From the NCBI GenBank assembly GCA_030146365.1, contig JASLBU010000256.1, positions 1 to 6,481 on the forward strand: a stretch of DNA of 6,481 bases, given 5' to 3'. Position 1 is the first letter of the stretch, and each line of letters starts with the position of its first letter. The notes beneath the pieces were generated by a model. It ran no database searches. It was not told where the DNA came from and saw only the letters and a list, made by a program, of their open reading frames with translations. Source of the DNA: Candidatus Limnocylindria bacterium. GTDB taxonomy: Bacteria; Chloroflexota; Limnocylindria; QHBO01. A program made the translations under genes and the position numbers. Shown in pieces: positions 6,439-6,481 of this stretch.

Positions 6439-6481
6439 CCGCCGCGGCGCCATCGGTCGGCGTTCCGGTCCCGCCTCGGCC
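6435..6481 (+). CDS. Start of a further importer-operon gene (3' part outside the window), possibly a second permease
   Basis: A GTG at 6435 overlaps the ATPase stop as GTGA and opens a frame with no stop to the window end (15 codons, Ala/Val/Pro-rich). GAGGG at 6421-6425 lies 9 bases ahead and could serve as the ribosome binding site. The stop-start overlap repeats the arrangement at the previous gene. No domain can be recognised in so few residues. In importers of this class a second permease or the periplasmic binding protein often follows the ATPase, so either is plausible. The hydrophilic, proline-containing start looks more like a permease N terminus than a signal peptide, but this is weak. 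Confidence 0.5.
   Translation, partial: MTAAAPSVGVPVPPR

Overview
This GC-rich window carries seven genes, all on the + strand, packed almost without gaps. The base composition, the strong G/C preference at third codon positions, the GTG starts and the protein flavour fit a high-GC soil or water bacterium, most likely Chloroflexota (Limnocylindria-like) or a deep-branching Actinomycetota. That placement is an impression from familiar family sequences, not a computed result. No RNA gene, insertion sequence, CRISPR array or phage gene is visible. It reads as a chromosomal catabolic and transport region.

Left module (1-3320): the C-terminal half of a fused TRAP-transporter permease of the TAXI-associated type, an SDR-fold protein that begins 4 bases after it, and a PLP-dependent group II decarboxylase-family enzyme that begins 10 bases after the SDR. 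The short gaps indicate one transcript: solute uptake plus two enzymes acting on unidentified substrates. The SDR lacks the lysine of the usual YxxxK catalytic motif.

Junction (3321-3408): an 88-base spacer is the only real gap. A GC-rich hairpin sits across the decarboxylase stop codon at its left edge. A weak promoter-like element lies in the middle, and a Shine-Dalgarno sequence lies near the right edge.

Right module (3409-6481): a class III PLP aminotransferase, an ABC permease that starts inside the aminotransferase gene (17-base overlap), an ABC ATPase that overlaps the permease stop (ATGA), and the first codons of another gene overlapping the ATPase stop (GTGA). The permease and ATPase belong to the nitrate/sulfonate/taurine and pyrimidine/riboflavin-precursor (SsuBC/ThiXYZ/RibXY-like) importer class. 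The last gene may be a second permease or the binding protein, but too little is present to tell. Tight coupling of the aminotransferase to the importer suggests that the cell takes up an amino compound, or a precursor of one, and deaminates it through the aminotransferase.

No wholly new system is evident. The points most worth a second look are the SDR with the altered active site, the coupled aminotransferase-importer operon with unknown substrate, and the left-hand TRAP/SDR/decarboxylase operon.
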